45,933 nucleotides of DNA from Liquorilactobacillus capillatus DSM 19910. Its GTDB lineage: Bacteria; Bacillota; Bacilli; Lactobacillales; Lactobacillaceae. Both the position numbers and the translations under genes were made by a program. The number at the start of each line of letters is the position of its first letter. The stretch's first letter is position 1. The DNA is taken from positions 1 through 45,933 of the forward strand of contig NZ_AZEF01000021.1 in NCBI RefSeq assembly GCF_001434915.1. Reading direction: 5' to 3'. This document shows, in pieces, positions 1 to 8,247 of the stretch. The notes under the pieces are model-generated. The model was not told the DNA's origin. It saw only the letters and a program-made list of their open reading frames with translations, and did no database searches.

Positions 1-54
1 AATTAGAACTTTTATAAGTGGATTCACCAACAACAGTTGACGAAGAGCCAAATA

Positions 55-99
55 AAGAAGATCATGTTTAAGCAAACTACACTTAAATGTGATCTTCTT
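55..99 (-). terminator. Probable intrinsic terminator of the dehydrogenase gene
   Basis: A ten-base stem (AAGAAGATCA pairing with TGATCTTCTT), with a further TTAAG/CTTAA pairing inside, lies about 45 bases past the dehydrogenase stop. The T-run after it on the minus strand is short (TTATTT), so it is a moderate terminator. It could also serve a plus-strand gene entering from the left edge. Confidence 0.5.
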
Positions 100-144
100 C
101 TATCTGAAAAATTTATGCTAAAAGGTATTTGAAAAGTAGATCTC

Positions 145-1173
145 TTAACGACACAAAACAATTTTCCCAATTGAACTATTAGTTTCAATCATAGCATGAG
201 CCGCCTTTAAATTTTCGGCGTTGATTCCTTCAATAATTTGATTTGCTGTACTTTTGAGTCGACCTTGCTCTAATAAGGCGGCTATCTTTTCCAAGCTCGC
301 ATGCTGCGTTATCATTTCTGGCAGCTGATAGAAAGACTTGGTGTACACCCACTCCCACATAAACTCCGCACTTTTAGATTTTAAAAGTCCTAAATCAAGC
401 GGGTGTTTATTCTGCGTAATTGATACGATCCGTCCGCCTGGTTTGATCATTGTTGCCATCTCTTCCCAATGACCATCGATATCGCTCAGACCTAAGATGT
501 AATCAACATCTTGATACCCTAAGCCGTACAGTTGTTCACTCATATTTTGGCGGTGATTTATCGTTTGATCAGTACCGTGCTTTTTAGTCCAAGCACTAGT
601 TTCAGGACGTGAAGCTGTTGCAATGACATGCAAGCCGGCTAAATGTGCTAACTGTGTTGCTACAGAGCCTACGCCACCAGCACCATTGATAATCAAAATC
701 GTCTTTTTCTTATTAAGAAGAGGTTGATCAAAATCAATTTCTAACTTTTCAACCAAAGCTTCCCATGCAGTTAGCGAAGTCAATGCCATCGCAGCTATTT
801 CAGGAATATCCATTCCTCTAGGGGCATGACCAACAAGCCTTTCATCAACTAATTGATACTCTGCATTACTCCCTGCACGCTTGAAATCGCCGGCATAGAA
901 AACTAAGTCATGCTCTTTGAACAAGGTAACCTGATCTCCTGTTGCAACAACTGTTCCACAAGCATCCCAACCAAGTATTTTAGGATCGGTATATGTTTCA
1001 GAGCCGTTCAATCTAACACTTACGTCAATTGGGTTAACCGCAACTGCTTCAATCTTTACCAGCAGATCATGTCCACTAGCTTTAGGGATCGGCATTTCAA
1101 AATCAAAGAGACTCTCACTGTTTTCAAGGGACAAATGTTGCTTAAAACCTACCGCTTTCATTGTTGAAGTCAT
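145..1173 (-). CDS. Zinc-type alcohol dehydrogenase-like / NADPH:quinone reductase family protein
   Basis: This 342-residue protein belongs to the medium-chain dehydrogenase/reductase superfamily, the branch of bacterial quinone oxidoreductases and YogA-like proteins. It probably reduces a quinone, enal or similar carbonyl with NAD(P)H in the cytoplasm. The N-terminal GroES-like half contains VAVNPIDVSVR and GWDACGTVVATG. The Rossmann half carries the nucleotide motif INGAGGVGSVATQLA at about residues 163-177. I see no cluster of structural-zinc cysteines, which fits the zinc-free quinone reductase branch. The ATG start has GAGGAG nine bases upstream. It is a single-gene unit, and its natural substrate cannot be told from sequence. 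Confidence 0.85.
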   Translation of the reverse strand: MTSTMKAVGFKQHLSLENSESLFDFEMPIPKASGHDLLVKIEAVAVNPIDVSVRLNGSETYTDPKILGWDACGTVVATGDQVTLFKEHDLVFYAGDFKRAGSNAEYQLVDERLVGHAPRGMDIPEIAAMALTSLTAWEALVEKLEIDFDQPLLNKKKTILIINGAGGVGSVATQLAHLAGLHVIATASRPETSAWTKKHGTDQTINHRQNMSEQLYGLGYQDVDYILGLSDIDGHWEEMATMIKPGGRIVSITQNKHPLDLGLLKSKSAEFMWEWVYTKSFYQLPEMITQHASLEKIAALLEQGRLKSTANQIIEGINAENLKAAHAMIETNSSIGKIVLCR

Positions 1174-1215
1174 CTTTATCAGCTCCTCACATTTAAATTA
1201 GCTAAGTTAAGCTTA

Positions 1216-1244
1216 CTAATACTTGCTGTTATATTTATTGTCAC
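1216..1244 (-). promoter_or_regulatory. Candidate promoter of the dehydrogenase gene
   Basis: On the minus strand GTGACA and TATTAG are separated by 17 bases, about 45 bases upstream of the ATG. The -35 differs from consensus at its first base. Found by eye only. Confidence 0.4.
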
Positions 1245-1298
1245 TCATTTTCTGTTTAAGCGCAACTATTCTCCGAAATATTGTCATGCAATTATTAG

Positions 1299-2390
1299 CT
1301 AAAATAGCCTTTTACTAATAATACCTAGTTTGGGGTTAACTACTGGAAAACGTCTATTAAGATAGAAAGATCTCAGTAGAGGGATATGTGGAATAATTAA
1401 TACCGCTAATATTGTAAAAAGAAGGCGGTAGCAAATGACTGCACACACAACAAGTATCGGGGTAACGTGTATCATTGTTAATTCATTATAAATAAAACCG
1501 CTAATATGCAACAACGTAATATCAATCAAATGAAAACACATGACTATCAACGAAAGTTGCCCATAATTACGAAGTAACGATAATTTCCAATTGAATGAGA
1601 TCATTGCTTGAGCTAATTTCATTAAGACGAAACTCCCACCAAGCGCACCCAAGATAGCTAAGACTGGTGCGTTTGCAAAAGCCGTATTTAGATAGAAAAA
1701 CCCGCTGTGGACAGATACGCCCCAAAGAATAAGCCCACCTAGAAAATAAACTGGATTTTTATTCTCCATCAACTTTAAATATCTAATTAAATATCCGCCA
1801 CAATAAAATATTTGGCTGACCAAAGCAGCATTAAACGACCACGGCAGTGCCAATCGTCGTGCTATAACGAAGCCTAATATAGATTCTAAAAGTGATAATA
1901 CTAAAACAATAACTACTTGCTTATTAAAATACGTACCGATCTTTAAAGATGCATTAAATAGCATATTGCCACAGTACATGGTTACTAAGAACCAAATTAC
2001 ACCAATTGCAGGAATTTGTATTCCACCAAATAAACTTAGATGCACTGGTGTTCCTAAACCATAAAAGCTTGCAAGAATAGTATTCCGAGTAAGACCCATT
2101 GTTCCTAAGAGACGCTGTCTTGGAAAGTGAAATCCAATCTACGATAAAATTATAATAAGTAGGCAGGTCGCCATATAAGGCAGTAATAAATTGAGCTTGC
2201 CTTTATGAAATAAAACCTTCCACTTCTTTTGTGTAAATAAATAACCTGAAAGAACAAAAAAAACAGGAACATGTACCGCAAATAAGGTTCTCGCAAATGC
2301 TGAAAAAGTATATCCATATAAAGAATGCCCCACTACAATCATTACCATTGCAAGTCCTCTGACTACGTCAATCCACTCTACTCTCTTCAA
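1299..2390 (-). pseudogene. Acyltransferase-3 family membrane protein interrupted by one in-frame TAG
   Basis: Read from a TTG start at 2388-2390 (AGGGGG eight bases upstream), the frame runs 363 codons to 1299 with a single internal stop, TAG at 2139-2141. There is no frame change: both halves are in the same register, and the 13 codons after the stop read on into the second half. The first half carries the acyltransferase-3 signature WIDVVRG followed by VVGHSLYG, which supplies the conserved Arg and His. The remainder is a series of hydrophobic helices. The whole length matches usual family members of about 340-370 residues that O-acylate cell-envelope sugars. It is most simply a recent nonsense pseudogene. 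A sequencing error or amber read-through would be the alternatives. The second half has ATG codons but no good ribosome binding site, so it is not a separate gene. Confidence 0.8.
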
Positions 2391-2480
2391 CTAATTATCC
2401 CCCTAATTACTTTGAATAATGCACAACATAAAACTTTTATATTCATTGTACATCATCTTACTTTGCTTAGGGACAATAAG

Positions 2481-3719
2481 CTAGTCTAAATAAAGCTCTC
2501 GTTTAGCCGGAACGGTCTTAGCAATAATTTTTCCAGCATGAATATTATATAAAACTTCCGCATGTTTATTTAAAACATTATAAAAATCCTGACCATTCAA
2601 AAGAATACAGTTTCCAGGTAAACCAACTGCTACTCCATAATGATCATCAATATGCAACGTCCGTGCTGCATTGTAAGTTACGTAGTTAAACGAATTTTGT
2701 AATTGTTTATACCCCATAAGCTGCGCAGCGTATACACCCATTTGCAGTGGATCTAACATATCTCCGTTTCCTAATGGATTCCATGGATCCTTAACGTCAT
2801 CTTCACCGAAGGAAACGTTGATCCCAGCTTCAGATAATTCTTTGATACGCGTCAAACCTCTTCGTTTAGGGTATGTATCGAAACGACCACCCAAATGCAT
2901 ATTAACTAGTGGATTTGAAACAAAGTTAACCTGTGACAGTTTTAAAAGCCGAAATAGTTTGTAAGTATAAGCATCATTATATGACCCCATTGCCGTCGTA
3001 TGGCTAGCTGTCACGCGCTCTTTCAAACCAGACTCATATGCTAGAGTAGCTAGCACTTCAAGATTACGTGTCGCTGGATCATCGATCTCATCGCAATGTA
3101 CATCAACTAAAGTATTATATTTTTCTGCTAAACTGATAATATACTTTAGAGAATCAGCTCCATAAAAATGATTAAATTCATAGTGCGGAATCCCTCCCAC
3201 TACATCTGCACCTTCTTTTAAGGCCTGTTCCAGTAATTCTTTCCCCTTTGGAAAAGAAAGAACTCCTTCTTGAGGGAAAGCTACCAGTTGTAGTTCAATA
3301 ACATCTTTTAATTCTTCTTTCAGTTCTAGCAAAGCCTGCAGCGCTATCAATTGTGGATCCGTTGTATCAACATGGCTGCGGACAAATTGGATGCCATATC
3401 TTAATTGCTGATAAATTGTTTCTTTAGCTCTTGCTTTTACATCCACAATAGTCAGCTCTTTCTTTCTCTCTGACCAAATACGAATTCCATCAAAGAGCGT
3501 ACCAGTTTGGTTCCATTCTGGTTGACCAGCTGTCAATGTCGCATCAAGATGAATGTGTGAATCAATAAAGGGGGGAAGTAAGACTTTCCCTGCCCCCTCA
3601 ATAATTTGTTCATCCTTGAGCGGTTTTAATGTCTTCCCAATTTCACTAAACTTTCCTGCTGTAATTCTGACACTTTGTAAGTCTTCTTGATTATTAATGT
3701 GTACGTCTTTAATTAACAT
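2481..3719 (-). CDS. codA: Cytosine deaminase
   Basis: This 412-residue amidohydrolase-superfamily enzyme hydrolyses cytosine to uracil and ammonia in the cytoplasm. The metal-binding HxH is at residues 55-57 (DSHIHLDATL). Further active-site segments typical of CodA are RSHVDTTDP, VDVHCDEIDDP, ASHTTAMGS and SFGEDDVKDPW. The ATG overlaps the last 11 bases of the permease gene codB, with GGAGG about ten bases upstream, so the two are translationally linked. Pairing with a cytosine permease makes cytosine deaminase more likely than other members such as isoguanine or creatinine deaminases. I see no convincing terminator between its stop and the broken acyltransferase gene. Confidence 0.93.
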   Translation of the reverse strand: MLIKDVHINNQEDLQSVRITAGKFSEIGKTLKPLKDEQIIEGAGKVLLPPFIDSHIHLDATLTAGQPEWNQTGTLFDGIRIWSERKKELTIVDVKARAKETIYQQLRYGIQFVRSHVDTTDPQLIALQALLELKEELKDVIELQLVAFPQEGVLSFPKGKELLEQALKEGADVVGGIPHYEFNHFYGADSLKYIISLAEKYNTLVDVHCDEIDDPATRNLEVLATLAYESGLKERVTASHTTAMGSYNDAYTYKLFRLLKLSQVNFVSNPLVNMHLGGRFDTYPKRRGLTRIKELSEAGINVSFGEDDVKDPWNPLGNGDMLDPLQMGVYAAQLMGYKQLQNSFNYVTYNAARTLHIDDHYGVAVGLPGNCILLNGQDFYNVLNKHAEVLYNIHAGKIIAKTVPAKRELYLD

Positions 3720-5082
3720 CTTTTTTAGAGCCTCCGTAGAATAGCTTCATCAAATAATAATAAACAACCCCGCTAATCAGCATTGTGATAAAAGTCGCAC
3801 CCATTGTTTTTTCTAAAATAGAACTATGCTGCAAAATAAAGAAAATACCGGCACCACTTACCCAAGTTACGATTGCCACCCAATTAATTCCATTCGTATA
3901 CCAGTAGCAACCGTTTCTTTTGGTTAATTCACTTAGACGATAAGAACCATGATTACGCAAGTAAAAATCAACAATAATAATACTAATAATCGGTCCTAAA
4001 ACCATTCCAACGTAATCAAGGAAAACGATGAAAGCATCGAGGAAGCTTCCTAAAATCATCGGGATGAAGGTCACGAAGGTTGCTAAAACAGCAACGATCC
4101 ACAAGGATGCTTTAAGCTTCAGCCGTGGGAAAATATTTGAGAGTGCCGAACCTGCTGCCATTAGATTTACCGCATTTGCAGTCATACTGGTTAAAATAAT
4201 AACTAGTAGCGCTAAAACACCCAAACCTAACTTACTTGCGATCGTACTTGGATCAGAATTATTAGGATCATAGCTACCAGAAGCGATCGCGATGCTGATC
4301 GTTGCTACTAAACCAATAAAAGCAAACCAGACTACACCCAACAAAGCCCCAGCAAACGGCATAACTGTTGCCGCTGATTTTTTACGGGTAAAGCGTGTAA
4401 AATCAGCTCCAGCAGTTACCCATGCCAAGTTAAATGCAGCAACTGTATCAACAGCTGTTCCGGTATTCATTTTAAATTTTGCTGGAACATGCCATGACAT
4501 AATTTCATGCAGTGAAACTGTCTGGAAAACAACGATCGATTCCCATAAAACAAAAATGAAAACAAGAATAATTCCAATTCTTTCAATAAGCTGAACCGAA
4601 CGTGAACCACTTGCAATACTAATAATATGCAAGATACTCATTACTAATATGCCACAAATAATTCCTTTACTTCCGCCAGCTTGTCCATAAAGTGGCCACC
4701 CTGCAATATCGTGCATCAAGTAGCTGACTGAAGTAGCTGCGATATATGTATTAACAGCTGTCCAACCAATAAATTGAGTAACATTAATTGCTGAAGGAAG
4801 AAAGCTTCCTCTTAAACCAAAAGAAGCACGACTGATTCCCATCGTTGAAACACCTGTTTTGAAACCAATAAAACCAATCAGTGACAAAAAAACATAGGAT
4901 AGTGCCGATGAAAATAATAAAACGCCCATAGCTGCTGCAAATCCACAAGCAGCTAAAACACCACCGATGTACCAAGTCCCGTTATTCGCATTTGCACCAA
5001 CCCAAGTAGCGAACATATCCCACGAAGAAGTCCTTCGTTGTGCAGGTTTGATGCTTAACTCCTGTCCGTTATTATGACTCAT
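3709..5082 (-). CDS. codB: Cytosine permease, NCS1 family
   Basis: This 457-residue membrane protein of the nucleobase:cation symporter-1 family has about 12 hydrophobic helices and the family-like N-terminal region SWDMFATWVGANANNGTWY. It imports cytosine for the deaminase encoded just downstream. An ATG six codons further upstream (5100) is itself part of the ribosome binding site, reading ATGGGAGGAAG. The ATG at 5082, giving MSHNNG, sits seven bases after that GGAGGAAG and is the better start. The operon has a roughly 300-base leader containing a strong hairpin. Regulation by nucleobases is plausible but not shown. Confidence 0.92.
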   Translation of the reverse strand: MSHNNGQELSIKPAQRRTSSWDMFATWVGANANNGTWYIGGVLAACGFAAAMGVLLFSSALSYVFLSLIGFIGFKTGVSTMGISRASFGLRGSFLPSAINVTQFIGWTAVNTYIAATSVSYLMHDIAGWPLYGQAGGSKGIICGILVMSILHIISIASGSRSVQLIERIGIILVFIFVLWESIVVFQTVSLHEIMSWHVPAKFKMNTGTAVDTVAAFNLAWVTAGADFTRFTRKKSAATVMPFAGALLGVVWFAFIGLVATISIAIASGSYDPNNSDPSTIASKLGLGVLALLVIILTSMTANAVNLMAAGSALSNIFPRLKLKASLWIVAVLATFVTFIPMILGSFLDAFIVFLDYVGMVLGPIISIIIVDFYLRNHGSYRLSELTKRNGCYWYTNGINWVAIVTWVSGAGIFFILQHSSILEKTMGATFITMLISGVVYYYLMKLFYGGSKKDVN

Positions 5083-5186
5083 AAAAAATCTTCCTCCCAT
5101 ATGCTTGTAATGCTCTAATCACTAAGATAAGAGTATTGATCGATTCCCTTATTTCTTTTAACAGTTAATATAATTAGCTATGTACA

Positions 5187-5230
5187 AAAATAATTCATGC
5201 AGCAACTACTTTGCCCGCAAGAATTATTTT
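5187..5230 (-). promoter_or_regulatory. Long hairpin in the codBA leader, possible attenuator
   Basis: On the minus strand AAAATAATTC (5230-5221) pairs perfectly with GAATTATTTT (5196-5187). Inside it, GCGGGCAA pairs with TTGCTGC with one bulge. The structure is followed by a T-run and lies about 105 bases upstream of the codB start. The shape fits an intrinsic terminator or attenuator within the untranslated leader. No ligand-binding domain was recognised, so conditional control is inferred. Confidence 0.5.
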
Positions 5231-5339
5231 GTGATCTAAGTTTAATTATCTGTTTATTAAAAAAACAGAACCTAAGCTTTATCTTACCTTATCTCCTCCC
5301 TAAAATGCTAGCTTACTTTATATATTCTTTCTTTAACTA

Positions 5340-5380
5340 AGAAAATGCGTGAGTTTAGTTTCAAAACCCACGCATTTTCT
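5340..5380 (-). terminator. Intrinsic terminator of the amino acid permease gene
   Basis: AGAAAATGCGTG pairs with CACGCATTTTCT around a GTTT/AAAC inner stem with one mismatch. It lies about 27 bases beyond the permease stop. The T-rich arm can serve either strand. Confidence 0.8.
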
Positions 5381-5406
5381 AAAAAGATAAGTCTTTTTTT
5401 ACTACT

Positions 5407-6819
5407 TTAAATATTTAATTTCGAATGTTTTTTAGCATAAAAGAAATAAAGCAAGAGTCCGATCGCAAACCAGATAACAAAACGGACCCAAGTTTCCCAG
5501 TTTAGTCCAGCAATTAAAACAAGGCAAAAGGCAATTGCAATAAGTGGTGTAAATGGGACACCTGGAGCTTTAAAACCACGATGAATGCCAGGATTAGTTT
5601 TACGCATCCAGAGAACCCCAGCTGAAACTAAAATAAACGCGGTCAAAGTTCCAATATTAACAAGCTCTGATAAAATATTCAGGTTGATGAAACCACCAGC
5701 CAAGGCAGTAATAATTCCAAAAAACCACGTTCCTTTGAATGGAGTCTTGTATCTTGAACTAACTTCACCAAAGAATTTTGGAAAAAGACCATCACGGGAC
5801 ATTGAATAACAAATACGTGATTGCCCGTAAAGCTGTACGAGAATAACTGTTGTCATACCTAAGATAGCTCCTAAACTAACAATAATTGACAGCCAGGTTT
5901 GACCAGTTGCATGTAAAACCGCCAAAATAGGTGCATTTAGATATTTGGAAAATACAGTATATTTAACAACCCCAGTCATAATCAAAGTCATGATAATATA
6001 CAAAATGGTTGAGATTAATAATGATAAGAGTATTCCTCGAGGTAAGGTTTTACTTGGATTAACGGTTTCCTCGGCACTTGATGCTACCGAATCAAAACCG
6101 ATAAAAGAAAAGAAAACAATTGATGCAGCTGGAATAATTCCAGCTGTCGTTCCATGGTTAAATGAATAGAGACCATATGGCGAAAAAGGTGTCCAATGAT
6201 GTGGTTTAATAAACCAGATAGTACATACAATAAATAAAATAATAACTGCTAGCTTAATGAAAACCATCGTGTCATTAACCCGTTTCGTTTGGTTGATCCC
6301 AATCGAAATAATCCATGTAATCAAGAGCACGACCAAAAAGGCAGGTAGATTAAATAATGTTGTCACTCCAGGTGTGGTCCCTGCGGCTGCTGTTAAAACT
6401 GTTGGAATATGAATGTCAATGTTATCTAATAGATTAACAAAATAGCCCGACCACCCGACAGAAACAGTTGCCGCACCTAAGGCATACTCTAAAATCAAAT
6501 CCCAGCCAATAATAAATGCAATAATTTCACCGAAGGCCACATATGAGTACGTATAGGCTGATCCTGCTACAGGTGCCATTGAGGCAAATTCTGCATAACA
6601 TAAACCAGCAAAGCCACAACAAACAGCTGCAATTAAAAAGGAAACTGATAATGCTGGCCCTGCCGTTAAAGCCCCTTTACCCGTTAGAACAAAGATCCCT
6701 GTTCCAATAATAGCCCCGATCCCTAAAAAGGTGAGATCCAGGGTATGTAGTGTTCGTCTTAAGGGTGTTGTTTCTTTAAGAAGATCAGCAACACGTTTTT
6801 TACGAAAAATATTAGCCAT
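5407..6819 (-). CDS. APC-family amino acid permease (YfnA / cationic amino acid transporter-like)
   Basis: This membrane protein of about 470 residues has 12 or more hydrophobic helices. Its N-terminal region, TLDLTFLGIGAIIGTGIFVLTG, is the unwound first-helix substrate motif of the APC superfamily. CYAEFASMAPVAGSAYTYSY and FFSFIGFDSVASSAEE are typical of cationic amino acid transporter (CAT) members. The frame is open further upstream to 6903. The ATG at 6819 (MANIFRKK) is preferred because AAGGGG lies eight bases before it and the family normally starts here. It is a single-gene unit with its own promoter and terminator. The substrate is probably an amino acid, but which one cannot be told. 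Confidence 0.88.
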   Translation of the reverse strand: MANIFRKKRVADLLKETTPLRRTLHTLDLTFLGIGAIIGTGIFVLTGKGALTAGPALSVSFLIAAVCCGFAGLCYAEFASMAPVAGSAYTYSYVAFGEIIAFIIGWDLILEYALGAATVSVGWSGYFVNLLDNIDIHIPTVLTAAAGTTPGVTTLFNLPAFLVVLLITWIISIGINQTKRVNDTMVFIKLAVIILFIVCTIWFIKPHHWTPFSPYGLYSFNHGTTAGIIPAASIVFFSFIGFDSVASSAEETVNPSKTLPRGILLSLLISTILYIIMTLIMTGVVKYTVFSKYLNAPILAVLHATGQTWLSIIVSLGAILGMTTVILVQLYGQSRICYSMSRDGLFPKFFGEVSSRYKTPFKGTWFFGIITALAGGFINLNILSELVNIGTLTAFILVSAGVLWMRKTNPGIHRGFKAPGVPFTPLIAIAFCLVLIAGLNWETWVRFVIWFAIGLLLYFFYAKKHSKLNI

Positions 6820-6929
6820 ACAAGCATCCCCTTTATTTACTATGCTCATCATTTTATAATCAGTTTTTAATCTAGTCAAATGATTTTGCACAATATTGGT
6901 CATCTTTTATCACATAAGCTGTAAAAATA

Positions 6930-6958
6930 ACTATTCTTAGTTTGTTTTACTAAGTCAA
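6930..6958 (-). promoter_or_regulatory. Promoter with a palindrome filling the -35/-10 spacer
   Basis: On the minus strand TTGACT (6958-6953) and AATAGT (6935-6930) are 17 bases apart. The spacer is occupied by the inverted repeat CTTAGT-N7-ACTAAG (6936-6954). A protein bound there would block RNA polymerase, so this is a candidate repressor operator for the permease. Confidence 0.5.
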
Positions 6959-7092
6959 TCTATTATTTTCAAAACATTTTAAAATACAAACCTTTCAATT
7001 GATTTCAAAACAAAGTAATTTCATTCCATAATTAATTATTTTGAAAAGGCATTAGCTCTTTATTAATATTGTGCTACTTAAAATATATTGAT

Positions 7093-7135
7093 AAAAAAAG
7101 AACTAGTTCAAAAATAATTTGACTAGTTCTTTTTT
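7093..7135 (-). terminator. Bidirectional intrinsic terminator
   Basis: AAAAAAGAACTAGT pairs with ACTAGTTCTTTTTT, giving a long stem with T-runs on both strands. It lies about 30 bases past the stop of the PHP phosphatase gene. Confidence 0.85.
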
Positions 7136-7165
7136 AGCTAAGAGATTAATATAATCTAATTTGTT

Positions 7166-7957
7166 TTAGAAGAAAAAGAAACGTTTCTTTTTCTTCTCTA
7201 TTCTAGAGTAACCGCGTGCCATAACTGGCAATCCATTCAGGAGATCTTCTGCGGTTTGTTCAAATTCATCAACCTTCTCTTGGCCCATCTTAGACTGAAG
7301 TTCTTCAAGAGCTTCATGTAATGCAAATTTCCGTCCTTTAAGTGAATGCGCATCAGAAGCAAATAACTGGACTAGCCCATGTTCAACTAGCTGATCCGAA
7401 ACCTTTTTAACATTCTCCCCAAAACCACCGACATAACTTGTCGCAGTTAACTGCGATAATGCCCCATCAGAGATAAAGTCATACAAAATATTTAAATCAT
7501 TTTGAATCTCATGATTACGCTCAGGGTGAACGATCACCGGTGTCGTTCCGGCTTTACGTAATTCAAAAAAGAGACGCTTAGCATACGCGGGGACACTCCC
7601 ATGCGGGAACTCGATCAACATATACTTTTTTTCTTCGTCAATCCCAAGTAAATCATCATACCGTTCAATCAAATCACCATTAATATGCACTTCTTGACCA
7701 GGAAAAATCGTTAAGGGCATTTTCCTAATATCCAGCTCATGTTGAAAGGCTGCGACATGCCGCAGAACATCTGGTTTATGATTAACGTAATCTCCGTCAA
7801 GATGATGTGGAGTGGCTAAGATATGCGTTATTCCTTCTTTAATAGCGTCATTTGCCAATTTTAATGAATGTTCAAGATCAGGAGACCCGTCGTCAATTCC
7901 AGGTAGAAGGTGGCAATGCAAGTCAACTATCTTTCCACTTTTGGTTATTTTTCCCAT
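7166..7957 (-). CDS. cpsB: CpsB/CapC-family PHP-domain tyrosine phosphatase, outside an exopolysaccharide cluster
   Basis: This 263-residue metal-dependent phosphatase of the PHP fold matches the CpsB/Wzh enzymes that dephosphorylate the CpsD-type tyrosine kinase controlling capsule chain length. Visible metal ligands are DLHCHLLPGIDDG (His14, His16), ATPHHLDGDY, the Glu of GQEVHING, HPERN and SDAHSLKGRKF. The ATG has GAGGAGG about ten bases upstream. Its partner kinase, Wzx/Wzy proteins and glycosyltransferases are not in the window, so it is an orphan here. The C-terminal KKKKRFFFF tail is encoded by a perfect DNA palindrome. It may act on a kinase encoded elsewhere; this is inferred. Confidence 0.87.
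   Translation of the reverse strand: MGKITKSGKIVDLHCHLLPGIDDGSPDLEHSLKLANDAIKEGITHILATPHHLDGDYVNHKPDVLRHVAAFQHELDIRKMPLTIFPGQEVHINGDLIERYDDLLGIDEEKKYMLIEFPHGSVPAYAKRLFFELRKAGTTPVIVHPERNHEIQNDLNILYDFISDGALSQLTATSYVGGFGENVKKVSDQLVEHGLVQLFASDAHSLKGRKFALHEALEELQSKMGQEKVDEFEQTAEDLLNGLPVMARGYSRIEKKKKRFFFF
7168..7197. repeat. Perfect 30-bp palindrome over the 3' end of the cpsB gene
   Basis: The half-site AGAAGAAAAAGAAAC is followed directly by its exact reverse complement with no spacer. It covers codons for KKKKRFFFF and the first base of the stop strand. As RNA it would form a GC-poor hairpin at the message end; as DNA it could bind a dimeric protein. Confidence 0.9.
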
Positions 7958-8170
7958 ATTACTTGTTCCTCCTCAATAATGACACACAGTTAAGCAGCTT
8001 TTCTAGTACTTATCTTCTAATACTTGGATAGTTAAAGATACCTAGTAACTTTTGAACCAAGCTTACTTTCTGCATTAATTCATTATCAAAATAATAATAC
8101 CATGTGTAAGTATAGGCTAAAGATAGTATTATAGCAATTATGCTTAGTATTAAAGCTAAATCATCTAAGA

Positions 8171-8215
8171 AAAAAACAGTACTCCTGAAATTAATCCTCA
8201 GGAATACCGCTTTTT
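8171..8215 (-). terminator. Intrinsic terminator of the fructanase gene
   Basis: On the minus strand CGGTATTCCTGA pairs with TCAGGAGTACTG (12 pairs, two of them G-T) and is followed by seven T residues, about 35 bases beyond the fructanase stop. Confidence 0.9.
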
Positions 8216-8247
8216 ACTACTATTTAGTTTATAAGTTACCTTTTACC

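Larger units (their letters stand above)
5083..5406. other. Intergenic leader between codB and the amino acid permease gene
   Basis: This gene-free stretch holds the permease terminator (5340-5380), a polypurine patch GGGAGGAGATAAGG with no start codon in useful range, and the codBA leader hairpin (5187-5230). I looked for a purine-riboswitch core and a PyrR binding loop and recognised neither. Confidence 0.6.
6820..7165. other. Intergenic stretch upstream of the permease gene
   Basis: It contains the permease promoter with an embedded palindrome (6930-6958) and the bidirectional terminator at 7093-7135. I see no open frame with a ribosome binding site and no T-box features. Confidence 0.5.

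Noticed and set aside
1299-2390. Two separate acyltransferase genes
   Set aside because: Both halves are in one frame, divided by a single TAG, and the second half has no good ribosome binding site. One broken gene is simpler.
5083-5300. Purine riboswitch or PyrR attenuator upstream of codBA
   Set aside because: Neither the conserved purine aptamer core nor a PyrR binding-loop sequence is recognisable; only a hairpin is seen.
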